Source of the DNA: Micromonospora sp. NBC_00421
GTDB taxonomy: Bacteria; Actinomycetota; Actinomycetes; Mycobacteriales; Micromonosporaceae
NCBI RefSeq assembly: GCF_036017915.1
Contig: NZ_CP107929.1
Coordinates: 1,736,001 to 1,800,000 of the forward strand
Direction: 5' to 3'
DNA length: 64,000 bases
The translations under genes were made by a program, and so were the position numbers. Below the pieces are notes generated by a model that saw only the letters and a program-made list of their open reading frames with translations, was not told the DNA's origin and made no database searches. Shown in pieces: positions 44,271 to 55,700 of this stretch. Position 1 is the first letter of the stretch; the number at the start of each line of letters is the position of its first letter.

Positions 44271-45140
44271 CTACCAGGAGCCGGCGGTGGGGCCGGCCGA
44301 GCCACCCCGACGGCGCAGGTACTTCTCGAACTCCTGGGCGATCTCGTCACCGGTCAGCGGGGTGATGCCCGCGTCGCCGACCCGTTCCTCCAGCTCGCGG
44401 ACGTACTCACCCAGCTCGGCATCCTGCTCGGCGGCGCTGCGGACCCGCTGCTCCCACTCGGCGGCCTCCTCGGCCAGGTCGGCCATCGGCACCGGCAGGT
44501 CGAGCACGTCCTCGACCCGGTGCAGCAGGGCGAGGGTGGCCTTCGGGCAGGGCGGGTTGTTGGCGTAGTGCGGCACGTGCACCCAGAACGACACCGCGTC
44601 GACCTCGGCCCGGGTGCAGGCGTCCTGGAGCACCCCGACGATGCCGGTGGGGCCGTCGTAACGGGTGGGGGTGAGCTGGTAACGCTGGGCGGCCTGGGCG
44701 TCGGAGGCACTGCCGCTGATCGGCAACGGCCGGGTGTACGGCACGTCGGCCAGCAACGCGCCGAGCAGCACCACCCGCTCCACCTCCAGGCTGTGGCAGA
44801 TCTCCAGCACCTGCTGGCAGAAGGTGCGCCAGCGCATGCTCGGCTCGATGCCCCGGATGAGCACCACGTCGCGCTCGGTGCCCTCGGGGCTGGCCACCAT
44901 GAACTTCGTGGTGGGCCACTCCACCCGGCGGGTCTCGCCGTCGGACATGGTGATGGTCGGGCGGCTCACCTGGAAGTCGTAGAACTCCTCCGGGTCGATC
45001 TCGGTGATCTCCCGGGCCTGCCAGACCTGTTCCAGGTGTTCCACGGCGGCGGTGGAGGCGTCCGCGGCGTCGTTCCAGCCCTCGAAGGCGGCGATCGCCA
45101 CCGGGGAACGCAGCACCGGCAGCCCGTCGAACTCGGTCAC
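44271..45140 (-). CDS. PAC2-family protein
   Basis: The 289-aa product belongs to the PAC2 (proteasome assembly chaperone 2-like) family: VAIAAFEGWNDAADASTAAV at 14-33, RDVVLIRGIEPSMRWRTFCQ near 90-109, VVLLGALLADVPYTRP near 122-137, and SFWVHVPHYANNPPCPKATL near 183-202. The C-terminal 60 residues form a coiled coil. GTG at 45140 overlaps a 31-codon upstream ORF by 4 bp. The bacterial role is not settled, though actinomycetes do have proteasomes. Confidence 0.88.
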   Translation of the reverse strand: MTEFDGLPVLRSPVAIAAFEGWNDAADASTAAVEHLEQVWQAREITEIDPEEFYDFQVSRPTITMSDGETRRVEWPTTKFMVASPEGTERDVVLIRGIEPSMRWRTFCQQVLEICHSLEVERVVLLGALLADVPYTRPLPISGSASDAQAAQRYQLTPTRYDGPTGIVGVLQDACTRAEVDAVSFWVHVPHYANNPPCPKATLALLHRVEDVLDLPVPMADLAEEAAEWEQRVRSAAEQDAELGEYVRELEERVGDAGITPLTGDEIAQEFEKYLRRRGGSAGPTAGSW

Positions 45141-45232
45141 GCCGTCACCTCGCCCCGCTCGTCGCCGACGGCGCCGGGGGTCGGCCCGGTCACCCGCCCG
45201 CCGTGCACGGTGGCGTCCCTGATGTCCTTCAC
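45137..45232 (-). CDS. 31-aa leaderless ORF coupled to PAC2 gene
   Basis: TAGGCT (complement 45240-45245) stands 7 nt before a GTG at 45232, the leaderless pattern seen for mshC. The frame (VKDIRDATVHGGRVTGPTPG...) runs 31 codons to a TGA inside the GTGA that starts PAC2. It could be a true small protein or simply the entry ORF that loads ribosomes for PAC2. No homology is recognised. Confidence 0.45.
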   Translation of the reverse strand: MKDIRDATVHGGRVTGPTPGAVGDERGEVTA

Positions 45233-45400
45233 GTCCGCCAGCCTACGTCCCGGCGCGACGCACGGCCCGTCGGCCGCGCCGGTCCGTCCGCCCACCGCGC
45301 CCGCGAAGCGGGACGAACGGCACGGTGAGGGGATCGGCGCATAGGGGGACGGGCGCGGGCGCGGCCGACGGAAGGCTCCTCGCACCACCCTGGAACCCTG

Positions 45401-45574
45401 GTGGGCAGCGAGGTCGGGGCTGGGCTGGCGGCCATCGAGCCGCTGAGGGTGGACCTGATCGGGCTGAACCGCTCCACCGGCCCGGCCGAGATCCGCCGCG
45501 ACGGCATCGAGACGATCGAGGCGGTGGGGCAACCTCGTCCACGGGCCGCCCCACCGCGCGTCACTCGGGGATGA
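45401..45574 (+). pseudogene. Possible coding remnant
   Basis: The plus frame reads VGSEVGAGLAAIEPLRVDLI then GLNRSTGPAEIRRDGIETIE, which looks like real protein sequence, but there is no ribosome site or start, and the end overlaps the converging secreted-protein gene. It may be the tail of a decayed gene. I cannot name the family. Confidence 0.3.
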
Positions 45575-46094
45575 CGAACTGGGCGGTGCTGGTGGTGTCG
45601 TAGCTGACGCCGTTCTTCTCGGCGTGGTGGATGCAGTGGACCGTGGCGGTGCGGGACTGGACGGGGACGCCGGTGACCGGGACGGTCGGAGACCAGAAGG
45701 TCACGTCGACGAGCGCCCCGTTGTTCTCGGAGTCGTAGTCGTTGGTGGCATAGGCGAGCACGGTGGCCGAGCAGCGGACGTTTATGTAGTTGGCGTCCAC
45801 CCGGTCGTTGCCCCAGGTGGCGAGCCGCGAGTATCCGCGGACCTTGATCCCGCCGACGCGTAGCGGCCAGGTTCCCTCGTGGCCGACGCTCTCCAGTTGG
45901 ATGACGCCCTGCAGGTTGTACGCGGGTGCCGGTGGAGACGTGGGCGGGGGCGGGACGGGGTCGCCACCGCTGCCGCCACCGTCGCAATTGAGGGAACACT
46001 CAGGTTCCGAGGCGTACGTCGGCATGGCCATCGCGCCGGTGCCCACAAGGCAGGCCAGCAGGGTGATTCCGACGGTTGCAACGCGTCTGAGCAC
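45561..46094 (-). CDS. Secreted protein of unknown function
   Basis: The 177-aa product has a Sec signal peptide (VLRRVATVGITLLACLVGTG, cleavage near AYAS at about 28), two Cys in PECSLNCDG, a Pro-rich linker (about 44-58), then a beta-rich domain of about 120 residues with two more Cys near 110 and 155. AGGAGATGAC precedes the GTG at 46094. The frame is open further to 46661 but not protein-like. No family is recognised. Confidence 0.72.
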   Translation of the reverse strand: MLRRVATVGITLLACLVGTGAMAMPTYASEPECSLNCDGGGSGGDPVPPPPTSPPAPAYNLQGVIQLESVGHEGTWPLRVGGIKVRGYSRLATWGNDRVDANYINVRCSATVLAYATNDYDSENNGALVDVTFWSPTVPVTGVPVQSRTATVHCIHHAEKNGVSYDTTSTAQFVIPE

Positions 46095-46472
46095 GTCATC
46101 TCCTATCAGTGGGCCCGAGGAATGGGCCCGGGGTGTGCGATCGGACCCGTAGGTTATCGCTGCCATTTTCGGAAACGCAATGGATACCGGCCGGTACGGC
46201 CGGGCCCGGAGCTGCTCCGCTGGGTCGGCCATGAAGCATGGGTGGGAGTAGTTGCTGTTCAGTGGGGGTGTGGCGGGTCCCGGCGCGCCGGGACAACGAC
46301 GAAATTCAAGCTGTTCCGGCAGATGGTGGCCGGGTGCGTGGTGTGCTGTTGAATCGGGCGTGTGGCGAACTGGTGGTAATTGTCTGGGGCGGAGGGGTAT
46401 GCGGGTGGCCCGACTGGTTCTTCCGTGCCGCCGGGCCTCGCGTGAGTAGACCTGACTCAATTCGTTAATCGT
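46095..46472. other. Gene-poor region, no supported gene
   Basis: These 378 bp are lower in GC than average and hold only unconvincing short frames. The first 50 bp probably carry the promoter of the secreted-protein gene. I see no repeats or RNA genes. Confidence 0.5.
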
Positions 46473-46715
46473 TTGCCGTGTAAATGCCACCGAAGGGGTG
46501 TGGTGCGGGCGCAAGGCGCGATATCGGTGACATCGGTCGGTCGCGAAGCGTGTCGACGCCCGACGGCGGTCGAGTTGGCGCTCAGTTGCCCGCGCGGTTC
46601 GGCTGGCGGGGAGCGGCTGGGTGACCTGCGCGCCGCGGCCGCTGCCGCCGGCGTCGACCACCTGTTCGGGCCCGCCGTCCTCGTCGAGGTCGAGGCGACG
46701 GCGATCCTGGACTGA
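46473..46715 (+). pseudogene. Possible RidA-like C-terminal remnant
   Basis: The last 35 codons (GDLRAAAAAAGVDHLFGPAV then LVEVEATAILD) resemble the end of RidA/YjgF proteins, which often finish VEIEAIA. Upstream codons are not protein-like and the catalytic Arg region is missing. Best read as the tail of a decayed gene; weak. Confidence 0.25.
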
Positions 46716-46743
46716 GCGGCCAGCTCAGGGGCGTCGCGCCGGC

Positions 46744-46776
46744 TATGATCGCCCATTGCGCGATCGCCCATTGCGC
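46744..46776 (+). promoter_or_regulatory. -10 box overlapping a 15-bp tandem repeat
   Basis: GATCGCCCATTGCGC occurs twice head to tail (46747-46761, 46762-46776). TATGAT (46744-46749) is a good -10 box overlapping the first copy, 61 bp before the UvrA-like ATG. This could be a two-site operator for a repressor. Confidence 0.5.
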
Positions 46777-46810
46777 CGCAGTGGCCCGTCCGATGGTTTG
46801 GAGAGACGCG

Positions 46811-49192
<2,382 letters not shown>

Positions 49193-49317
49193 CGCCGGCC
49201 CATGCCGGGCCGGGCCGTCGCGCGAGGTCCGGACTCCGCCGTCGGGCGCAACACCTACGAAAAGCCCCGGCAACAGTGCAGAATGACGTTCATCGATTTA
49301 ATGGGAAGGGTGTGTCG

Positions 49318-50655
49318 ATGGGACGTCTCCGTCAAACCGCGCTGGCGGTGGTGCTCTGCGTGCTCGGGGGCCTGCTGGTCGCCGCGCCCGCGCGGGCCAA
49401 CGCCGCCGGGCCGGTCCCGCACTACCTGATGACCGCGTTCACCAACAGCAGCGAATCCAACATGTACGTCTACGACTCGGCCGACGCCACCCGGTTCACC
49501 CTCCAGCGGGCCAACGCCTACACCCCGCCGTCCGGGCTGGTCCGCGACCCCAGCGTCATCCGGCACACCGACGGCTACTACTACCTCGTCTACACCACCG
49601 GCTGGACCGGCAACACCATCGGCATCGCCCGCAGCGCCGACTACCTGAGCTGGACGTTCCAGCGCAACGTCACCATCTCCGTCGCCCCGGCCAACGGCAG
49701 CACCTGGGCGCCCGAGTGGTTCGTCGACAGCGACGGCAGCGTGCACATCGTGGTGTCGGTGTCCCAGACCGGCACGGCAGGGCAGTTCCAGCCGTACCGG
49801 ATCACCGCGACGAACGCGGCGCTGACGGCGTGGAGCGCGCCGGCCGCGCTCACCGGCATCGGCACGAACCACATCGACAGCTTCATCGTCAAGGTCGGCG
49901 GCACCTACCACAACTTCACCAAGAACGAGACCACCAAGTACATCGAGCACGCCACCGCCAGCGCGCTGACCGGCCCGTGGAGCTGGGTCGGCACCGGCAA
50001 CTGGGCCGGTTGGGGCGCCGGCCTCGAAGGCCCCGCCCTGGTCCGGTTGCCCGACAACCGGTGGCGCATCTACTTCGACCAGTACGGTGCCGGCCGCTAC
50101 TACTCCGCCGACAGCAGCGACCTGTACGGCTTCACCGGCAAGACCGAGCTGGCCGGCCTGTCCGGCACGGTGCGGCACTTCACGGTGCTGCGGGAGAGCG
50201 TCGGCGACACCTCCGCGCCGCCCACCGGGAACCGTTCGCTGCGCTCGGCGAACTTCCCCGACCGGTACGTCCGCCACCGCGACAACCTCGCCCGCATCGA
50301 CGTGCTCAACAGCGGCAGCGCGCTCGCCGACCGGCAGGACGCCACCTTCCAGATCGTCGCCGGGCTCGCCAACGCCTCCTGCTACTCGTTCCGCGCGGTC
50401 AACGGCTCCTACCTGCGGCACTGGGACTTTTCGATCCGGCTGGCCGGCAACGACGGCAGCGCCGTCTTCGCCGGGGACGCCACCTTCTGCAGCCGTGCCG
50501 GGCTGGCCGGGGGCGGCAGCTACTCCTTCGAGTCGTGGAACCATCCGGGGCGCTACCTGCGGCACTACGACTACGTGCTGCGGGTCGACCCGTACGCCGC
50601 CGGCAGCACCTTCGCCGGCGACGCCTCGTACACCCTGACCACGCCGTTGGCCTGA
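49318..50655 (+). CDS. Secreted GH43-type arabinofuranosidase with CBM42
   Basis: The 445-aa protein has a signal peptide (residues 1-29, ALAVVLCVLGGLLVAAPARA), a five-bladed beta-propeller glycosidase region (about 35-300, with VRDPSVIRHTDGYYYLVYTT near 62-81, the catalytic Asp blade), and a C-terminal AbfB/CBM42 beta-trefoil with repeated YVRHRD, YLRHWD and YLRHYD units that bind arabinofuranose. It probably releases arabinose from plant arabinan or arabinoxylan. GGAAGGG precedes the ATG; the ORF extends through the UvrA gene only because no stop occurs in that frame. Confidence 0.87.
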   Translation: MGRLRQTALAVVLCVLGGLLVAAPARANAAGPVPHYLMTAFTNSSESNMYVYDSADATRFTLQRANAYTPPSGLVRDPSVIRHTDGYYYLVYTTGWTGNTIGIARSADYLSWTFQRNVTISVAPANGSTWAPEWFVDSDGSVHIVVSVSQTGTAGQFQPYRITATNAALTAWSAPAALTGIGTNHIDSFIVKVGGTYHNFTKNETTKYIEHATASALTGPWSWVGTGNWAGWGAGLEGPALVRLPDNRWRIYFDQYGAGRYYSADSSDLYGFTGKTELAGLSGTVRHFTVLRESVGDTSAPPTGNRSLRSANFPDRYVRHRDNLARIDVLNSGSALADRQDATFQIVAGLANASCYSFRAVNGSYLRHWDFSIRLAGNDGSAVFAGDATFCSRAGLAGGGSYSFESWNHPGRYLRHYDYVLRVDPYAAGSTFAGDASYTLTTPLA

Positions 50656-50669
50656 ACACCGGCGCGTCT

Positions 50670-50702
50670 CGGCCGGTGGGCGTGCGCGACGCCCACCGGC
50701 CG
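50670..50702. terminator. Perfect 14-bp hairpin between convergent genes
   Basis: CGGCCGGTGGGCGT (50670-50683) pairs with 50689-50702 around a 5-nt loop, between the glycosidase and sigma-factor stops. Confidence 0.88.
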
Positions 50703-50710
50703 GGCCACCG

Positions 50711-51727
50711 TCAGCGGGTGGTCGGCAGGCCGAACGCCGGGAACAGCGTGCCGTCGAGGAACGAGGTGAGCTGGGCGATCCGGCCGTCACGCACCGTCAG
50801 CACGGTGAGCGACCAGGGCAGGTACGGGCCGGTGCCGTCGCGGCGCAGGTAGTGGGCCACCGCCGGCTGGCCGTTGGCCGTCACCGGCTCGTGCCGCCAA
50901 CTGCCGCAGGTGGTCAACGGCACCGCCTGCGCGAAGTCGAGCACCGCGTCGCGGCCGGCGTACCAGTGCGGCAGCGGTGGCATCGACCAGGTGACGTCCT
51001 CGGTGAGCAGGGCGACCAGGGCGTCGGCGTCGCCGTTCTCCAGGGCGGTGGCGTAGCCGGCGACGATCTCCCGCAGTCGGGTGTCACCGAGCGTGCGCAG
51101 GGTCCGCTGCTGGCTGCGGGTCGGCGTCCGTTCGGCGACGACCCGGCGGGCGCGCGCCAGGGCGGAGTTGACCGAGCCGGTGGAGGTGCCCATCATGGCG
51201 GCGATCTCGGCGGCGGTGAAGCCGAGCACGTCGAACAGCAGCAGGGCGGCGCGCTGGTTGCCGGGCAGGTGTTGCAGCGCGGCCACGAAGGCCAGCTCGA
51301 CGGCCTCCCGTAGCTCGTACCGGGCGTCGGGGGCGGCCGGACCGGCGGCCAGGGCGGCATCGGGATACGGGCCGAGCCACCGGACGTGCCCGGCGGCGGC
51401 GCTGTCCGGCACGGCGTGTGCGCTGGCCGGCCCCAGGTCGACGGGCAATGCCCGCCGGCCCCGCCCGGCGGCAACGTCGAGGCAGGTGCGGGTGGCGACG
51501 GCGTAGAGCCAGGTGCGCAGCGAACTGCGCCCCTCGAAGCGGGGCAGTGCCCGCCAGGCCCGCAGCAGCGCCTCCTGGACCGCGTCGTCGGCGTCGTGCG
51601 GGGAGCCGAGCATCCGGTAGCAGTGTGCGTGCAGCCCCGGTCGCAGCGGTGCGACCAACGTGGTGAACGCGAGGTCGTCCCCGCCCCGGGCCCGGGTCAG
51701 GGTCACGTCGTGGTCGTCGGCCGCCAT
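50711..51727 (-). CDS. SigG/SigX5-type ECF sigma factor with SnoaL-like tail
   Basis: The 338-aa protein has ECF sigma regions 2 (about 20-85, MLGSPHDADDAVQEALLRAW) and 4 (about 150-205, LPGNQRAALLLFDVLGFTAA), then a SnoaL/NTF2-like C-terminal domain (about 215-338) with DVTWSMPPLPHWYAGRDAVL, as in ECF41/SigG/SigX5 groups where the tail controls activity. ATG at 51727 is 7 nt after TATTCT (complement 51735-51740); GTG 51748 is the alternative. The divergent hydrolase is a likely target. Confidence 0.88.
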   Translation of the reverse strand: MAADDHDVTLTRARGGDDLAFTTLVAPLRPGLHAHCYRMLGSPHDADDAVQEALLRAWRALPRFEGRSSLRTWLYAVATRTCLDVAAGRGRRALPVDLGPASAHAVPDSAAAGHVRWLGPYPDAALAAGPAAPDARYELREAVELAFVAALQHLPGNQRAALLLFDVLGFTAAEIAAMMGTSTGSVNSALARARRVVAERTPTRSQQRTLRTLGDTRLREIVAGYATALENGDADALVALLTEDVTWSMPPLPHWYAGRDAVLDFAQAVPLTTCGSWRHEPVTANGQPAVAHYLRRDGTGPYLPWSLTVLTVRDGRIAQLTSFLDGTLFPAFGLPTTR

Positions 51728-51821
51728 GCCGGCGAGAATAATGCTCACGACCGACGATTCTGCAGCTCGCGGGGAGTCTGTACCGGGTAGGCCTCGCACC
51801 TGAACCTCCGGAGGACCCGAG

Positions 51822-52652
51822 ATGAGCACTCCCACCACCGTGCCGGTGACCACCGCCACCCTGGCCGTCCCCGACGGCACCCTGTACTTCGAGGTACGCG
51901 GCCGGGGCCCCCTGGTGGCGCTGGTCGCCGCGCCGATGGACGCGCGCACCTTCGCGCCCCTGGCCGACCTGCTCGCCACCGACCACACCGTGCTCACCAC
52001 CGACCCGCGTGGCATCCGCCACAGCCGGCTGCACGACCCCGAGCAGGACTCCACCCCCGAGCTGCGCGCCGACGACCTGGCCCGGCTGCTGGCCCACCTG
52101 GACGCCGGCCCGGCGACGGTGCTCGGCTCCAGCGGCGGCGCGGTCACCGTGCTGGCGCTCGCCCAGACCCACCCGCAGGCGGCGCACACCGTGATCGCCC
52201 ACGAACCGCCGCTGCTGCTCCTGCTCGACGACCGCGCCGAACTCCTCGCCCGGGAGGACGACATGGTCGAGACCTACCGGCGCGGCGACCGGCTGGGCGC
52301 CTGGCGGAAGTTCCTCGCCAACGCGAACATCACCATGCCGGAGGAGATGATCCAGGGCATGTTCGGCCACGAACCGGACCCGCAGGACGCCGCCGACGAG
52401 AGCTACCAGTACCTGCACACCCTGCGGGGCACGACCCGCTTCGCACCGGACGTCGCCGCGCTGCGCGACGGCCCGACCCGGGTGCTGGTCGGCCTGGGCG
52501 AGGAGTCGGGCGGGGAGCTGTGCGACCGCAGCTCCCGGGCGCTGGCCGCCGCCCTGGGGGCGCCGCCCACCATGTTCCCCGGCGGGCACCTCGGCTTCGC
52601 CGACGACCCGGCCGGCTTCGCCGCCCGGCTGCGTGAGGTCGTCACCGGGTAA
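51822..52652 (+). CDS. Alpha/beta hydrolase
   Basis: The 276-aa enzyme has the alpha/beta-hydrolase pattern: LVALVAAPMDARTFAPLADL near 31-50, DPRGIRHSR, and the nucleophile elbow VLGSSGGAVTVLALA near 101-115 (GSSGG, Ser nucleophile), with a late His in PGGHLGFADDP near 248-258. CCGGAGGA precedes the ATG. It is divergent from the SigG-type sigma factor gene across 94 bp, a common pairing in actinomycetes. Substrate unknown. Confidence 0.87.
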   Translation: MSTPTTVPVTTATLAVPDGTLYFEVRGRGPLVALVAAPMDARTFAPLADLLATDHTVLTTDPRGIRHSRLHDPEQDSTPELRADDLARLLAHLDAGPATVLGSSGGAVTVLALAQTHPQAAHTVIAHEPPLLLLLDDRAELLAREDDMVETYRRGDRLGAWRKFLANANITMPEEMIQGMFGHEPDPQDAADESYQYLHTLRGTTRFAPDVAALRDGPTRVLVGLGEESGGELCDRSSRALAAALGAPPTMFPGGHLGFADDPAGFAARLREVVTG

Positions 52653-52782
52653 CCGTCGGTCACAGGGGGGTGGCCGGCGGAAGTCGGCGACGGCCGCCCC
52701 CCGTACCGGGAGGCCGTGGCGGCGGCGACCGATGGACGACAGTCGCGGGAATACCGGGAATCCCGGTCCTAGAGTGCCGGCC

Positions 52783-55700
52783 ATGAAGATGATCGTGCGA
52801 CTCGTCGGTGGGCTCGCGGTCCTCGTGGCGGCGATGGCGGCGGGGCCGGTGCCGGCCTACGCCGCGCCGGCCGGTGGGGGCCTCGGGCTGGACCTGCGGA
52901 CCGCCGCTGCGCGGTACGCGCCGGGCGAGGCCATCCGGTTGACGCTCACGGTCGACAACGCCACCGGCGCGGCCTGCGGGCTGGCCACGGCGGCCGAGGG
53001 CACGGTGCAGGTGACCTCGGTCCGCCGGGACGGGCAGGAACTGGTCCCGGCCCTGGGCCGCAGCTTCTACGGCGACGGCATCGGCGCGGCCGCCACCGCC
53101 GGCACGTCGACCGTGGAGCCCGGGGCGAGCGTGACGGTGTCGCTGGTGAGCATCCGGGTGCACGAGGGGACCGATGCCGGAGCCGTGGTGCTGAGGTCGG
53201 TGGCGGCGACCCCGGACGGCGGTGGGCTGGACACCCGGTGGCCGGTCGGGGCAGCCGGCCGCTACGAGGTGACGGCGGGTTACACCGTGCTGCCGGTGAC
53301 CGGGCTCGACAACCCGTGCCCGGGTGCGACGGCGCTGCGGACCACCAGCTTCACCGTCGGCGACGGCACCCCGACCGTCCCTGGACGGTGGCGTTGGCTG
53401 CTCGGCGGCGGGGTGGTGCTGCTACTGGTCGTCGTCGGTGCGCTGGCGGTCCTGCTCCTGCGGCGTGGTCGCCGTCGCCCGGCCGCTGCCGTGATGGCGC
53501 TGCTGCTCGTCGGCGTCGGGGCCGGCGTCGGCGGGACCGGACGGCCGGCGCGGGCCGACTACCAGGTCGACCCGAGTTCCGGGGTTCCGGTCAGCGGTGT
53601 CGACTTCCAGGCGGCGGTCGACGGCTGCCTACAGGGGTTCGCGGCGGCCGGCGGTGACCCGGCGGGCATCCTGCCCCGGCTCAAGGACCCGAAGTCACCC
53701 CGGGTGCGGATCATCCCCACCCCCGGCGGGTCGGGCTCCTTCGAGACCCCGGACAGCAAGGACGGCAAGGGCTCGTCCACGGTGACCTGGAACCCGACCT
53801 CGGTCGACCCGTACGGCGACGGGATCGCCCGGGACCCGTGCGCGGCGCTGTACCACGAGCTGAACCACTCCGACGACATCTCCCGCGACGCCGTGCCCAA
53901 GGGCGACTGCGGCGCCACCGGGATCAAGAGCGCCGAGGTCAAGGCGACCCTGGCCGAGAACAGGTACCGGGCGGCCAAGGGCCTGCCACCGCGCACCGAG
54001 TACGACGGCAAGCCGCTGCCGAAGAGCTTCGACGAGTGCCGGAAACCCGCGAAGAAGACCCCGCCGCCGAAGGGGCCGGTGAAGCTCTGCGAGGACGGGG
54101 CCGACTGCGGTGGCAGCAACGGCGACCCGCACCTGGTCACCTTCGACAGGCACTACTACGACTTCCAGGCCGTCGGCGAGTTCGTGCTCGTCGAGTCGAC
54201 CTCGGGCGACCCGCTGGCGGTGCAGGCCCGGCAGGCCCCGATGGGCGACTCGCGGACGGTGTCGGTCAACACCGCCGTCGCCTTCCGGATCGGCGCGCAC
54301 CGGGTCGCCCTCACCCTGGTCGACGGCGACACCGAGGTACGCGTCGACGGCACCGCCCGCGTGCTGCCGCCGGGGGAGACGGACCTGCCCGGCGGCGGCA
54401 CGCTCACCCGCCGCGACTCCGACACCGGTCCCGCCGACGGCTACGACCTGCGCTGGCCCGACCGCTCCGCCGCCGCCGTCGACCAGATCGGCCCCTACGG
54501 CTACCGGGTACTGACCAGGCTGGCCCCGGGCCGGGCCGGGAAGGTACGGGGACTGCTCGGCGACTTCGACGGTGACCCGAGCGACGACATCGCCGCGCCG
54601 TCCGGTGCCACGCTGAGCCAGCCCGTGCCGTTCGGGAAGCTCTACCCGTCGTACGCGGACGGTTGGCGGGTCACCCGGGACAGTTCCCTGTTCAGCTATG
54701 CCGACGGCCGGGACACCGGGTCGTTCACCGACCGTGGTTTCCCGGACCGCGCGGTGACTGTGGACGACCTCGACCCGACCCGGCGGGCCCGCGCCGAGCA
54801 GGTGTGCCGGTGGGCCGGGGTCACCGACCCCTGGCAGCTCGCCGAGTGCGTCTTCGACGTCGGGGTGACCGGCCGTCCCGAGTTCGCGGTCAGCGGCGTC
54901 GGCACCGAGCGGATCGCCCCGCCGGCCGCCGCGCCGATCGCCGCGACCCCGGTCGCCACCGGGGCGCTGACCCCGGGCGGCGATCCGCTGATCTTCCCCG
55001 CCCGGGCCGGCGACGCCGTGTTCGTCGACGTCAGCGCGCCCGGCCTGGCCGACCGCTGCTCCCCGTACCGGCTGCTCGACCCGACCGGGGCGGAGGTGGC
55101 CAGCGGCTGCAACATCAACGGGCGTGGTCACATCGACCGCACCGACCTCACCCGCGACGGCAGGTACACGGTGGTGGTCGACGCCGCCGCCGGTGACACC
55201 GGTCGGGCCACCGTGCGGGTCTACGCGGCCCGGGACACCACCGGCGCCCTGCGACCGGATGCTCCGGCGGTCTCGGTGACGATCGCCGAGCCGGGCGGCC
55301 GGGCCCGGTACCGGTTCACCGGTGTCGCCGGCCAGCGGGTCTTCGTCGAGGTACCGGAGAGCACCCTGCCGGACCAGTGCTCCCCGCTGGAACTGCTCGA
55401 CCCGGCCGGAAAGCAGCTGAGCAGCGGCTGCGTCGTCAACGGCAGCGGCGACATCGACGGCACGGTGCTGCCCGCCGACGGGACGTACACCGTGCTGGTG
55501 GACCCGGTGGACCGCACCGTCGGCACGGTCGCGCTGCGGCTGTTCGCCACCCGCGACCAGATCGGCACGATCACCGTCGACGGCCCGCCGGTCGTGGTGA
55601 CCGTCGACCAGCCCGGCACCGTGCGGGGTTACCGGTTCACCGGCACGGCCGGCACGTCGGTGACCGTGACGGCCACCGACGCCACGCTGCCCGACCAGTG

